Counted from the stretch's first letter, positions 43,642 through 52,165 are shown. The stretch: 64,000 bases of DNA from VMCP01 sp964408945 (GCA_964408945.1 CAYPBJ010000009.1:11886-75885), one strand, 5' to 3'. A program made the numbers and translations. Notes: generated by a model from the sequence alone, not told the origin.

Positions 43642-44093
43642 TGAATTTACATACGTTAAAACCCGCTGAAGGTTCAACCAAAAATCGTAAGAGAATTGGT
43701 CGTGGCCAAGGTTCAGGTAGAGGTGGAACATCAACAAAAGGTCACAAAGGAGCTCAGTCTCGTACCGGTTACTCACGTAAAATTGGTTTCGAGGGTGGTC
43801 AAATGCCATTGCAACGTCGTATTCCTAAAGGTGGTTTTAAAAACATCAACCGTATGGAGTATGCTGCTATCAATTTGGATGTGTTGCAAGCTCTCGCTGA
43901 TGAGTTGAAAGTAAACAAGATTGATCGTGAAGTTTTAATCAGTAAACATCTTATTTCTAAGAGTGATTTGTTTAAAGTATTAGGACGCGGCGAAATCAAA
44001 GCTGGTTTGGAAGTTCATGCACATAAATTTAGTGATTCAGCTAAATCAGCAATTGAAACAGCTGGTGGATCTGTTCACGTAATTAACAGATAA
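43641..44093 (+). CDS. rplO: 50S ribosomal protein L15
   Basis: This 150-residue L15 has the glycine-rich N-terminal arm (RIGRGQGSGRGGTSTKGHKG) that penetrates the 50S core, followed by the QMPLQRRIPKGGFKN motif. It overlaps rpmD by one base and is followed by secY after 2 nt. Confidence 0.98.
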   Translation: MNLHTLKPAEGSTKNRKRIGRGQGSGRGGTSTKGHKGAQSRTGYSRKIGFEGGQMPLQRRIPKGGFKNINRMEYAAINLDVLQALADELKVNKIDREVLISKHLISKSDLFKVLGRGEIKAGLEVHAHKFSDSAKSAIETAGGSVHVINR

Positions 44094-44095
44094 AC

Positions 44096-45463
44096 ATGAA
44101 AAAATTCCTCGACACCTTCAAACATATTTGGGCCATTGAGGAGCTACGTAAGCGTATAGTATATACGCTTATGTTGCTTGTAATCTACCGACTAGGTTCT
44201 TACATTATTCTTCCAGGTATCGATGCTGAAATGCTCGAAGGACTTAGAGGACAAACCAAGAACAATATACTTGGCCTGATTAATACTTTTGCTGGTGGAG
44301 CATTTGCGCGTGGAGCAATTTTTGCTCTGGGTATTATGCCTTACATTTCAGCTTCTATCTTTATGCAGTTGGTATCTATTGCCATACCTAGTTTTCAAAG
44401 GTTGCAGAAAGAAGGAGAAGAGGGTAGAAGAAAAATCAACCAGTATACCCGTATTTTAACTATAGTATTTACCGCAGTTCAGGCTTATGCATATTTGAAT
44501 AACATAATTGGTACCCCGGGTAATGCTCGTGCCTTATTATTCAACTACGGTGATATCATGTCAAAAGGAATGTTCTTATTCACGAACGTAATATTATTAA
44601 CTGCCGGTACCATGTTTACTATGTGGATGGGAGAGAGGATCACTGATCGTGGATTGGGCAACGGTATTAGTTTGATTATCATGGTTGGTATTATTGCGCG
44701 AATGCCTTCGGCTATCGTGAGTGAGTTTTTATTCCGTTTAACTAAAGGTGGTCCGATTTTGTTCTTAGTGGAGTTAGTTATTTGGTTTATGGTTGTTCTG
44801 TTGGTAATTTTACTTACACAAGGAACACGTAAAATCAGTGTTAACTACGCCAAAAGAGTAATTGGTAATCGTCAATATGGTGGGGCACGTCAATATTTGC
44901 CAATTAAGATTTTGGCTGCTGGTGTTATGCCCATCATTTTTGCTCAAGCATTGTTGTTTTTACCCGCGACCATTGGCAGTTTCTACACAGAAACTACTGC
45001 TCCTGATTGGTTGATGAGTTTAATGAACCCTAATGGATTTTGGCACAATGCTTTTCTTGTGTTTTTAATCGTGGTTTTCACCTATTTCTACACTGCGATT
45101 ATTTTTAATCCTGTTCAAATGGCTGAGGACATGAAGAGAAACAACGGATTTATTCCTGGAATAAAACCAGGTAAGCATACTGCTAATTTCATAGATGGAG
45201 TAATTTCTCGTATAACTCTTCCTGGAGCAATAGCGATTAGTATCGTTGCAGTGTTACCAGTATTTGCTGTTCAGGCCAATGTAAATCAAGAGTTTAGTCA
45301 GTTTTTTGGAGGCACTAGTTTATTGATTTTGGTTGGTGTTGTTTTAGACACATTGCAACAAATAGATAGCTATTTACTCATGAGAAAGTATGACGGATTA
45401 ATGAGTGGAGGCGGCAGAATGAAGGGTAGAATGACTAACGGATATAATCAAGTTGATTTTTAA
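44096..45463 (+). CDS. secY: Preprotein translocase subunit SecY
   Basis: This 455-residue membrane protein has about ten hydrophobic helices. The family segments LGIMPYISASIFMQL (helix 2), GERITDRGLGNGIS and the NPVQMAEDMKRNNGFIPGI cytoplasmic loop are present. It forms the general secretion channel with SecE and SecG, delivering signal-peptide proteins such as the T9SS cargo upstream in this window. Unlike many bacteria, adk and map do not follow; infA does, with its own promoter in the secY 3' end. Confidence 0.98.
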   Translation: MKKFLDTFKHIWAIEELRKRIVYTLMLLVIYRLGSYIILPGIDAEMLEGLRGQTKNNILGLINTFAGGAFARGAIFALGIMPYISASIFMQLVSIAIPSFQRLQKEGEEGRRKINQYTRILTIVFTAVQAYAYLNNIIGTPGNARALLFNYGDIMSKGMFLFTNVILLTAGTMFTMWMGERITDRGLGNGISLIIMVGIIARMPSAIVSEFLFRLTKGGPILFLVELVIWFMVVLLVILLTQGTRKISVNYAKRVIGNRQYGGARQYLPIKILAAGVMPIIFAQALLFLPATIGSFYTETTAPDWLMSLMNPNGFWHNAFLVFLIVVFTYFYTAIIFNPVQMAEDMKRNNGFIPGIKPGKHTANFIDGVISRITLPGAIAISIVAVLPVFAVQANVNQEFSQFFGGTSLLILVGVVLDTLQQIDSYLLMRKYDGLMSGGGRMKGRMTNGYNQVDF

Positions 45464-45483
45464 TAAAAAAAGTACTATTTTTG
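45453..45483 (+). promoter_or_regulatory. Internal promoter for infA-rpmJ-rpsM...
   Basis: TTG (45453-45455, inside the last codons of secY), 20 nt, TATTTTTG (45476-45483) match the -33/-7 consensus, with infA starting 13 nt later. It would let the infA to rplQ part be expressed apart from the upstream ribosomal genes. Confidence 0.6.
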
Positions 45484-45496
45484 CAACCCTTTTGAT

Positions 45497-45715
45497 ATGT
45501 CGAAGCAAGACGCAATAAAACAAGATGGTGTAATCTCTGAGGCTTTGTCAAATGCAATGTTCCGAGTGAAATTGCAAAATGGCCATGAGATTATCGCTAC
45601 CATTTCTGGTAAGATGCGTATGCATTACATCAGGATCCTTCCAGGTGATAGAGTACAAGTGGAGATGTCTCCATACGATTTAACAAGGGGTAGAATTACA
45701 TTGAGATATAAGTAA
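45497..45715 (+). CDS. infA: Translation initiation factor IF-1
   Basis: This 72-residue S1-fold protein has VISEALSNAMFRVKLQNGHE and the MRMHYIRILPGDRVQVEMSP segment. It occupies the 30S A-site during initiation. It opens the alpha-operon part of the cluster and lies 8 nt before rpmJ. Confidence 0.98.
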   Translation: MSKQDAIKQDGVISEALSNAMFRVKLQNGHEIIATISGKMRMHYIRILPGDRVQVEMSPYDLTRGRITLRYK

Positions 45716-45723
45716 ACGTTGAT

Positions 45724-45840
45724 ATGAAAGTAAGAACTTCAGTAAAGAAACGCAGTGAAGACTGCAAATTGGTACGCCGTAAGGGAAAGGTGTATGTAAT
45801 CAACAAAAAGAACCCTAAATACAAACAAAGACAAGGATAA
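45724..45840 (+). CDS. rpmJ: 50S ribosomal protein L36, zinc-free form
   Basis: This 38-residue protein begins MKVRTSVKKRSEDCK and ends NPKYKQRQG. Of the four zinc ligands of the C+ form (Cys11, Cys14, Cys27, His32) only Cys14 remains, so this is the C- type that does not need zinc. It is found between infA and rpsM, its standard position; spacing is 8 nt on one side and 7 nt on the other. Confidence 0.95.
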   Translation: MKVRTSVKKRSEDCKLVRRKGKVYVINKKNPKYKQRQG

Positions 45841-45847
45841 AAACAAA

Positions 45848-46225
45848 ATGGCTAGGATAGCAGGTATTGATATTCCAAAGAATAAGCGAGGCGTAATAGG
45901 CTTGACTTATATCTATGGTATTGGTCGCAGCACAGCTGCTCAGATTCTGGATAACGCTGGGATCTCTCACGAGAAAAAAGTGAGCGAGTGGAATGATGAC
46001 GAGTTGGGAGCAATTCGTGGTTTCATTACTGAAAACCTAAAAACAGAGGGCGAGCTGCGTTCTGAGGTTCAGTTGAACATTAAGCGTTTGATGGACATTG
46101 GTTGTTACCGTGGGCAAAGACACCGTAAAGGTTTGCCTGTACGTGGACAAAAGACTCGTACCAATGCTCGTACTCGTAAGGGTAAGAAGAAAACTGTTGC
46201 AGGTAAGAAGAAAGCGACTAAATAA
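45848..46225 (+). CDS. rpsM: 30S ribosomal protein S13
   Basis: This 125-residue S13 has ARIAGIDIPKNKRGVIGLTY, the helix-two-turn-helix region and the CYRGQRHRKGLPVRGQ motif. The Lys-rich C-terminal tail reaches the tRNA anticodon stem. An 18-nt gap precedes rpsK. Confidence 0.98.
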   Translation: MARIAGIDIPKNKRGVIGLTYIYGIGRSTAAQILDNAGISHEKKVSEWNDDELGAIRGFITENLKTEGELRSEVQLNIKRLMDIGCYRGQRHRKGLPVRGQKTRTNARTRKGKKKTVAGKKKATK

Positions 46226-46243
46226 TAAAGTGCACGTATAAAA

Positions 46244-46630
46244 ATGGCTAATACAAAGAAAGTAACCAAGAAAAAGGTAAAAGTTGATCCACACGGACAA
46301 GTACATATCCGTGCTACTTTTAACAACATTATCATATCTGTTACCAATACCGAAGGTCAAGTTATTTCATGGTCTTCAGCTGGTAAGATGGGTTTCCGTG
46401 GTTCAAAGAAGAACACTCCATACGCTGCTCAAGTAGCAGTACTAGATTGTGCTAAAGTAGCATTTGATGCTGGTTTGCGTAAAGTGGATGTTTTTGTAAA
46501 AGGACCAGGAAGCGGACGTGATAGCGCCATTCGTAATCTTCAAACAGTTGGTTTGGAAGTAAATACGATTATGGATATCACTCCAATGCCACACAATGGT
46601 TGTCGTCCTCCTAAGCGTAGAAGAGTTTAA
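46244..46630 (+). CDS. rpsK: 30S ribosomal protein S11
   Basis: This 128-residue S11 has GQVHIRATFNNIIISVTN and the C-terminal DITPMPHNGCRPPKRRRV motif. It lies on the 30S platform near the anti-Shine-Dalgarno sequence, an interesting position because Bacteroidota rarely use Shine-Dalgarno initiation. rpsD follows 22 nt later. Confidence 0.98.
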   Translation: MANTKKVTKKKVKVDPHGQVHIRATFNNIIISVTNTEGQVISWSSAGKMGFRGSKKNTPYAAQVAVLDCAKVAFDAGLRKVDVFVKGPGSGRDSAIRNLQTVGLEVNTIMDITPMPHNGCRPPKRRRV

Positions 46631-46652
46631 TAATTTGAAAAAGTAAAAATTC

Positions 46653-47258
46653 ATGGCAAGATATACAGGTCCTAAGTCCAAAGTTTCAAGAAGATTCCGT
46701 GAGGCCATCTTCGGAAAAGATAAGGCATTAGAAAGAAAGAATTACGGTCCAGGTCAGCACGGGAACTCCCGTCGTCGTCCCAAGCAATCAGAGTATGCAA
46801 TTCAGTTAGCTGAAAAGCAGAAGGCTAAATTTATCTATGGTGTTCTTGAAAAGCAGTTTAGAAATACTTTCAATAAAGCAGCTGCTAAAAAAGGAATTAC
46901 TGGTGAGAATTTGCTACGTTTCTTGGAAGCGCGTTTAGATAATACCGTTTACCGCATGGGTATTGCTCCTACTCGTAGAAGTGCTCGTCAGATGGTCTCT
47001 CATTGTCACATCACTGTGAATGGTGAGGTTGTCAACATTCCTAGTTACCATATGCGTCCTGGTGATACTGTTTCTGTTAGAGAGCGTTCACGTTCTTTGG
47101 AGATCGTTTCAGCAGCCACTACGTCAAATCGTTCACGTTTTAACTGGATCGAGTGGAACGGAAGTACCATGGAAGGTAAATTCATCACTTATCCTGAGCG
47201 TTCAGAAATTCCTGAAAATATTAAGGAGCAACTGATCGTCGAATTGTATAGTAAATAA
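46653..47258 (+). CDS. rpsD: 30S ribosomal protein S4
   Basis: This 201-residue S4 has the ARYTGPKSKVSRRFREAIFG start and the S4 RNA-binding domain around RLDNTVYRMGIAPTRRSAR. It nucleates 30S assembly and in other bacteria regulates the alpha operon. No zinc-knuckle Cys cluster is present in the N-terminus. rpoA follows after 18 nt. Confidence 0.98.
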   Translation: MARYTGPKSKVSRRFREAIFGKDKALERKNYGPGQHGNSRRRPKQSEYAIQLAEKQKAKFIYGVLEKQFRNTFNKAAAKKGITGENLLRFLEARLDNTVYRMGIAPTRRSARQMVSHCHITVNGEVVNIPSYHMRPGDTVSVRERSRSLEIVSAATTSNRSRFNWIEWNGSTMEGKFITYPERSEIPENIKEQLIVELYSK

Positions 47259-47276
47259 TAATTAAAATTCAAAAAC

Positions 47277-48269
47277 ATGGGTGTTATACCATTTCAAAAA
47301 CCAAATAAGGTGGTAATGACCAAATCCAACGAATTCCATGGGGTATTCGAGTTTTTCCCTTTGGAAAAAGGATATGGTGTTACTATCGGTAACGCAATGC
47401 GCAGAGTATTGCTTTCTTCTTTGGAAGGATATGCAATCTCAGCAGTTAAAATTCAAGGCGTTGACCATGAGTTCAGCACGATAAAAGGCGTAGTTGAAGA
47501 TGTGGTGGAAATCGTGTTGAATTTGAAACAAGTTCGCTTTAAAGCAAACGGTGCGAGCAACGAACAAGACAAATTGTTCATCTCAATCAAAGGAAAAGAT
47601 CAATTCTTGGCTGGTGACATAGGTCGCTACACCAATGATTTCATCATCTTGAATCCTGAATTGGTAATCTGTAATATGGATCCTACCGTGAATTTGGATT
47701 TGGAATTGGTTATTTCTAAAGGAAGAGGTTATGTTCCTGCAGATGAGAATAAACAGAAAGATGCACCTATTGGTCAAATTTCTGTTGATTCAATCTTTAC
47801 TCCAATTAAAAACGTTCGCTATTCAGTTGAAGACTATCGTGTTGAACAGAAAACGGATTTTGATAAATTGGTTTTAGAAGTTACTTCTGATGGCAGCGTG
47901 CATCCAGAAGAAGCTTTGAAAGAAGCTGCAAAGATTTTGATTGAGCACTTTGTTCTCTTTAGCGATGAGAATATCATGCCTGAGACAAGAGTTTCTAAAG
48001 TGGTAGAAGAAGTTGATGAATCATTCCTTCAAATGAGAAAGATTTTGAAAACTCCTTTAGCTGATTTAGATCTTTCAGTTCGTGCATACAACTGCTTGAA
48101 AGCTGCCGAAATTAAATCTTTGGGCGAATTGGTAAATTACCATATCGATGACCTTCTTAAGTTTAGAAACTTTGGTAAAAAGTCTTTATCTGAATTGGAA
48201 GAGTTTGTTCGCGATCGCGGATTGCACTTTGGTATGGATGTATCTAAATACAACTTAAACGACGATTAA
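47277..48269 (+). CDS. rpoA: RNA polymerase subunit alpha
   Basis: This 330-residue subunit has an N-terminal dimerisation domain (EKGYGVTIGNAMRRVLLSSL near residues 31-50) and a C-terminal domain with helix-hairpin-helix LKFRNFGKKSLSELEE (about 295-310) that touches UP elements and activators. Full-length, with the linker near residue 240. It lies between rpsD and rplQ as usual. Confidence 0.98.
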   Translation: MGVIPFQKPNKVVMTKSNEFHGVFEFFPLEKGYGVTIGNAMRRVLLSSLEGYAISAVKIQGVDHEFSTIKGVVEDVVEIVLNLKQVRFKANGASNEQDKLFISIKGKDQFLAGDIGRYTNDFIILNPELVICNMDPTVNLDLELVISKGRGYVPADENKQKDAPIGQISVDSIFTPIKNVRYSVEDYRVEQKTDFDKLVLEVTSDGSVHPEEALKEAAKILIEHFVLFSDENIMPETRVSKVVEEVDESFLQMRKILKTPLADLDLSVRAYNCLKAAEIKSLGELVNYHIDDLLKFRNFGKKSLSELEEFVRDRGLHFGMDVSKYNLNDD

Positions 48270-48277
48270 TATACACA

Positions 48278-48841
48278 ATGAGACACGGTAAGAAAGTAAA
48301 TCACTTAGGAAGAACGTCTTCACATCGTAAAGCGATGTTGGCTAATATGGCTTCTTCTTTGATTAAACATAAAAGAATCATCACAACAGTTGCAAAGGCA
48401 AAATCATTGCGTATATACGTTGAGCCTTTAATTACCCGTAGTAAGGAAGCTTCTACTCATAACATGAGAACGGTTTTTGCTTACTTGGGAGATAAAGTTG
48501 CTGTCACTGAACTTTTCACTGTAGTAGGTGAAAAGGTTGCGAACCGTCCAGGTGGATACACTCGTATCCTTAAGACTGGCAATCGTGCAGGTGATAACGC
48601 TGAAATGGCTATGATTGAGTTGGTGGATTTCAATGAGTTCTTCGATGGATTCAAACAAGATAAAAAGAAATCTAACACTCGTCGTTCACGTCGTGCAGGT
48701 TCTAGTGCTCCGAAAGCTTCTGCGCCTGCTGCACCAACAGCCGAAATAGTAGAAGCAGAAGTTATTGAAGAAACTCCAGTAATTGAGGAAACTCCAATTG
48801 CTGACGAGTCTACCGAAAATAGCGAAGAGTCAAAAGATTAA
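48278..48841 (+). CDS. rplQ: 50S ribosomal protein L17 with acidic C-terminal extension
   Basis: The first 115 or so residues are a standard L17 (MRHGKKVNHLGRTSSHRKAM, RPGGYTRILKTGNRAGDNAE). About 60 further residues form a low-complexity tail: first basic (SNTRRSRRAG), then Ala/Pro-rich, then acidic with a direct repeat of VIEETP. Such extensions occur in Bacteroidota L17, as I recall. It is the last gene of the cluster, with an intrinsic terminator 22 nt beyond the stop. Confidence 0.97.
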   Translation: MRHGKKVNHLGRTSSHRKAMLANMASSLIKHKRIITTVAKAKSLRIYVEPLITRSKEASTHNMRTVFAYLGDKVAVTELFTVVGEKVANRPGGYTRILKTGNRAGDNAEMAMIELVDFNEFFDGFKQDKKKSNTRRSRRAGSSAPKASAPAAPTAEIVEAEVIEETPVIEETPIADESTENSEESKD

Positions 48842-48862
48842 TTTACTCCATTTAATATTGAA

Positions 48863-48888
48863 AGGGCGCCAAATGGTGCCCTTTTTTT
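48863..48888 (+). terminator. Intrinsic terminator of the ribosomal protein cluster
   Basis: AGGGCGCC and GGTGCCCT form an 8-bp stem (one G-T pair) around an AAAT loop, directly followed by seven T. It is the clearest intrinsic terminator in the window and lies just beyond rplQ. Confidence 0.92.
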
Positions 48889-48930
48889 GTTAGATTATCT
48901 AACATTTTTTTTTCAACTGTTTCAAATCTT

Positions 48931-48938
48931 TATCTTTG
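48931..48938 (+). promoter_or_regulatory. -7 element for the small anchored protein gene
   Basis: TATCTTTG fits TAnnTTTG and ends 7 nt before the TTG start at 48946, the same spacing seen before the Ddl-like and terC genes. No convincing -33 TTG is seen, only T-rich sequence. Confidence 0.45.
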
Positions 48939-48945
48939 TTTATTC

Positions 48946-49479
48946 TTGAAAATATCTAAAGCTATATCCGTTTTTCTAATAATTTTATGGGTTGTACCCT
49001 CCGGATTAGGTTTTATAATGTTGAAGGTTCAAAAACGAATTATAAGGAACTCAGTAAAGGAATTGATTTATAATGGCTTACCTGATGCTGAATTAGTACG
49101 AATAGTAGTAAACCCAAATAATTCAGATGATTTATTATGGTATCATCAAGATGAATTCGAGTTTCAAGGTAGTATGTATGATGTGATTTCTAAGGATTCA
49201 TTGAAGGATTCCATTATTTATATGTGTTTTTTGGATGAAAAAGAATCAAAAGTTAATATTACCATAGATAAACTATCTAAGAATATTTGGAGTCATTCTC
49301 CCTTGTCCAATGATTTTGAAACTAAACTGGTAGACTTTATTCAAAAGGTCTTTCCACCTCAACATATTATTGAAATTCCAACTGGTGTTTTAGTTGCTCA
49401 AGATTTGTATTCGGATACTATACCTAGTCTATCTGAAGGGATAAAAGTTATATTTCTGCCACCTCCGGAAAATAGTTAG
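48946..49479 (+). CDS. Small membrane-anchored or exported protein upstream of a TonB receptor, unknown function
   Basis: This 177-residue protein starts with TTG (no ATG until residue 25). The N-terminus is a hydrophobic helix of about 18 residues with a short basic head (MKISK), i.e. a signal anchor or uncleaved signal. The rest is soluble and mixed, with Trp-containing LLWYHQDEFEFQGSMYDV near 61-78. It does not match a family I can name with confidence; I recall similar small proteins next to TonB-dependent receptors in Bacteroidota. A 66-nt gap separates it from the receptor gene, suggesting a functional pair. The TTG start is supported by the -7 element spacing. Confidence 0.7.
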   Translation: MKISKAISVFLIILWVVPSGLGFIMLKVQKRIIRNSVKELIYNGLPDAELVRIVVNPNNSDDLLWYHQDEFEFQGSMYDVISKDSLKDSIIYMCFLDEKESKVNITIDKLSKNIWSHSPLSNDFETKLVDFIQKVFPPQHIIEIPTGVLVAQDLYSDTIPSLSEGIKVIFLPPPENS

Positions 49480-49545
49480 TAGTCTTCGGTTTAAGGGTGT
49501 ACTTTATTTCAGCCTTTTTTAATTGTATTTACTAACTAATTTTTA

Positions 49546-51732
49546 ATGAAAAGATTTTTTTTAACCATTTTGGTGGGATGCATGTATTGCATTGACTCAT
49601 CAGCACAGAATATTGACACAACCGAAATTGAGTCATTTGACGAAATTTTGGTTTCTTCTCAACGGTTTGCTCAAAAAAGAAGTGAATCACCTCGGCAAAT
49701 CGAGGTTTTAACATCTAAACGATTAACTGAATTGGTACCCGCCACCTTAGGTGACGCTTTAATTTCATCGGGTAAGGTTTTTGTTCAGAAAAGCCAAATG
49801 GGCGGTAGCAGTCCTGTACTGCGTGGTTTTGAAGCAAGTAGAGTTTTACTTGTAGTTGATGGTATAAGAATGAATAATGCCACATATAGGGCTGGACACT
49901 TGCAAGACATTATCACAGTTGATCCTTTTATAATAGATCGTATGGAGATAAACTTTGGAAGTGGTTCTACACTCTTTGGTTCAGATGCCCTTGGTGGTGT
50001 GATATTTTTAAAAACAAAAGATCCCCAATTAGGGCTAAAGAAATGGACACTAAATGCAAATTCTAGATATTTTAGCAGCAGTAATTCGGTTGTTTTAAAT
50101 GCAGGGTTTCAATATCAATCGCCTAATTTTGGGTGGTTATTCAATGTTACTAGCAGCAATTTTGGTGATCTTAGAATGGGTTCTAAAAGTTATTATAACG
50201 CAGATCCCTTCTATGCTGAAATGCCAAAGTTTGTATCCCAAATGAATGGCAAGGATACGGTTTTAACCAATGAAAATGCTCTGATTCAAAAAGGAACTGG
50301 TTATTCTCAAAATGATGTGTTTTCAAAGTTTAAGTTTCGAGCGAAAAAGTTAGAACATATATTAAATATTCAAGGTTCATTTTCAAGCGTCATTCCTAGG
50401 TATGATAGAATGTCTCTGAAAGATGCTCAAGGGAAGTTTAGTTTTGGACGATGGGATTATGCACCTCAGAATAGACAATTAATAGCCTATACTTTGCAAA
50501 ATTTAAAGGGAAATTCAAGGTTGATTATTGCTAATCAAAGAACCCAAGTGGGTAGGATTACGCGTCCATTTGGCAGTTTATTGGAGAGAACACAGTTGGA
50601 TCGTGTTTCTATGTGGACATTAAACGCTGATCGCCAAAATAAGTGGGGAGATTTCACCTTGAATTATGGAGGGGAGTTTGTATTTAACGACGTAAAAAGC
50701 AAAGGAATCAATAAAAATATCCTCAGCGGAGCTGAAACTGTTACTAAAGCGAGGTATTCAGACTCGGGAGCACAAACTTACTCAACAGGTATATTTACCC
50801 AAGGGTTGTACAAATGGAAAAATACAGTTTTTCAGTCGGGTGTAAGATTAACACAGTATTCTCTACGGGCTTTTTTCTCCAATTCAAATCCCTGGAAGCT
50901 TCCGTATAATGAAATATCTTTTAGGAATACAGGTTTGAGTTACGATTTTGGTATAACTCAGAAAATGGGAGAATATATGATGTTTAAAATTTCATATAAT
51001 CAAGCATTTAGGAATCCCAATGTTGATGACATGACCAAAGTTTTTGAATCGACTAGAGGCATTAAATTGCTGATTCCGTCTCCAAATTTAAAAGCGGAAG
51101 TCAGTAGAACAGTAGACTTAGGTTGGGCCATTTCACATAAGAAATATGGTTCAGGTGAAATTGGAATTTATAGAAGTGCTATTTCCAATTTATTGCTAGA
51201 TCAACCTGGACAATTAAATGGTTCTGATTCATTATTGTGGGATGGTGCAATGACCAAGATTTATCAAATGGTAAACATTTCTTCGGCCACAATTTGGGGA
51301 TATTACGGAAATGCACGGATTCGGATTTGGAAGGATTTATGGGCAAACGGAAGTTATACATTTACACACGGCCGTTTTAACAAGTTTGCATCGTCTAATG
51401 ATGAGCCTTTAGATCACATTCCTCCCATTTACGGGCAATTGGCATTAAGGTACAACTTTACGGAAGAGATTTTCTGCGAAGCTCAGTATTTGTTCAATGG
51501 ACGTAAATTAGCCAAAGACTATTCGAGCAGTGGTGAAGACAACGCCAATCAGAATCCACCGGGTGGAAATCCAAATTGGGGAATTTATAATCTTCGATTG
51601 GGTTACCAACGAAATGGACTGTCACTTCAACTCAGTGCAGAAAATTTAACGGATCTTAGGTACCGATATTTCGCATCTGGGGTAACTGCATCAGGAAGAA
51701 GTTTAAATGTTAATTTAGGTATCAGGATTTAG
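49546..51732 (+). CDS. TonB-dependent outer-membrane receptor (heme/metal-receptor-like)
   Basis: This 728-residue protein has a signal peptide (ending SSAQ), a plug domain with SSQRFAQKRSESPRQIEVL, GSSPVLRGFEASRVLLVVDG and GSGSTLFGSDALGGVI, and a beta-barrel ending SLNVNLGIRI. The plug resembles hemoglobin/heme receptors of the HmuR/HemR group, but no heme-ligand motif was confirmed and no hem genes are adjacent. No carboxypeptidase-like SusC extension precedes the plug, so it is not a SusC. The last two and a half codon groups read as 7-bp repeat units (ATTTAGG, TATCAGG) and the stop codon lies in a third. Confidence 0.88.
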   Translation: MKRFFLTILVGCMYCIDSSAQNIDTTEIESFDEILVSSQRFAQKRSESPRQIEVLTSKRLTELVPATLGDALISSGKVFVQKSQMGGSSPVLRGFEASRVLLVVDGIRMNNATYRAGHLQDIITVDPFIIDRMEINFGSGSTLFGSDALGGVIFLKTKDPQLGLKKWTLNANSRYFSSSNSVVLNAGFQYQSPNFGWLFNVTSSNFGDLRMGSKSYYNADPFYAEMPKFVSQMNGKDTVLTNENALIQKGTGYSQNDVFSKFKFRAKKLEHILNIQGSFSSVIPRYDRMSLKDAQGKFSFGRWDYAPQNRQLIAYTLQNLKGNSRLIIANQRTQVGRITRPFGSLLERTQLDRVSMWTLNADRQNKWGDFTLNYGGEFVFNDVKSKGINKNILSGAETVTKARYSDSGAQTYSTGIFTQGLYKWKNTVFQSGVRLTQYSLRAFFSNSNPWKLPYNEISFRNTGLSYDFGITQKMGEYMMFKISYNQAFRNPNVDDMTKVFESTRGIKLLIPSPNLKAEVSRTVDLGWAISHKKYGSGEIGIYRSAISNLLLDQPGQLNGSDSLLWDGAMTKIYQMVNISSATIWGYYGNARIRIWKDLWANGSYTFTHGRFNKFASSNDEPLDHIPPIYGQLALRYNFTEEIFCEAQYLFNGRKLAKDYSSSGEDNANQNPPGGNPNWGIYNLRLGYQRNGLSLQLSAENLTDLRYRYFASGVTASGRSLNVNLGIRI

Positions 51733-51750
51733 GTACGAGGTTTCGGGTAC
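51713..51750. repeat. Heptamer array, left side of the assembly gap
   Basis: Five 7-bp units, ATTTAGG, TATCAGG, ATTTAGG, TACGAGG, TTTCGGG, plus TAC, run across the TonB receptor stop codon (51730-51732) into the gap. They belong to the TATCGGG family seen upstream of truA. Confidence 0.85.
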
Positions 51751-51850
51751 NNNNNNNNNNNNNNNNNNNNNNNNNNNNNNNNNNNNNNNNNNNNNNNNNN
51801 NNNNNNNNNNNNNNNNNNNNNNNNNNNNNNNNNNNNNNNNNNNNNNNNNN
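51751..51850. other. Assembly gap of 100 N
   Basis: Exactly 100 N, the conventional placeholder for a gap of unknown length. Both edges are heptamer repeat (left GGG-type, right CCC-type), so the true sequence is very probably more of the repeat and the real length is unknown. Confidence 0.99.
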
Positions 51851-51861
51851 ACCCGCTACCC
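51851..51861. repeat. Heptamer array, right side of the assembly gap
   Basis: ACCCGCT followed by ACCC, the unit of array B, ends on the base before the thioredoxin stop codon (51862-51864). Only one and a half units are visible. Confidence 0.75.
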
Positions 51862-52158
51862 TCATAAAAACTGGTTCAAAATGCCAATTAACCGATTTTT
51901 ATCGAGTACACCTGATTGACGCCAAAGTTGTTTGCCGCGTTTGTAAATCATCAACGTAGGAACCCCCGTTATGTTCAGAGATTGTGCCACACTTTGATTT
52001 CGGTCAACGTCAATTTTTATCACAGTGGCCTTGTCACCAATCTCTTTTTTAACCTGCTCTAAAATGGGAGCCATGACTTTACAAGGCCCACACCATTCGG
52101 CTGAAAAGTCGATTAACACAGGTTTTTCTGAGTTAATTAGTTTCTGAAATGAGCTCAT
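51862..52158 (-). CDS. Thioredoxin
   Basis: This 98-residue thioredoxin has the active site WCGPC at residues 22-26 and the cis-Pro segment GVPTLMIY near 67-74. No signal peptide is present, so it should be cytosolic. It starts 7 nt after the rhodanese gene, a pairing that suggests thiol or persulfide chemistry. Its stop codon abuts the gap-side repeat. Confidence 0.95.
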   Translation of the reverse strand: MSSFQKLINSEKPVLIDFSAEWCGPCKVMAPILEQVKKEIGDKATVIKIDVDRNQSVAQSLNITGVPTLMIYKRGKQLWRQSGVLDKNRLIGILNQFL

Positions 52159-52165
52159 TGACTTA

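Noticed and set aside
45724..45840. rpmJ considered degraded because three of four zinc ligands are missing
   Set aside because: The zinc-free C- form is a normal functional L36 type; length and ends are intact.
51751..51850. N run considered as real low-quality sequence of 100 bp
   Set aside because: Exactly 100 N is the conventional unknown-length gap marker, so no size can be inferred.
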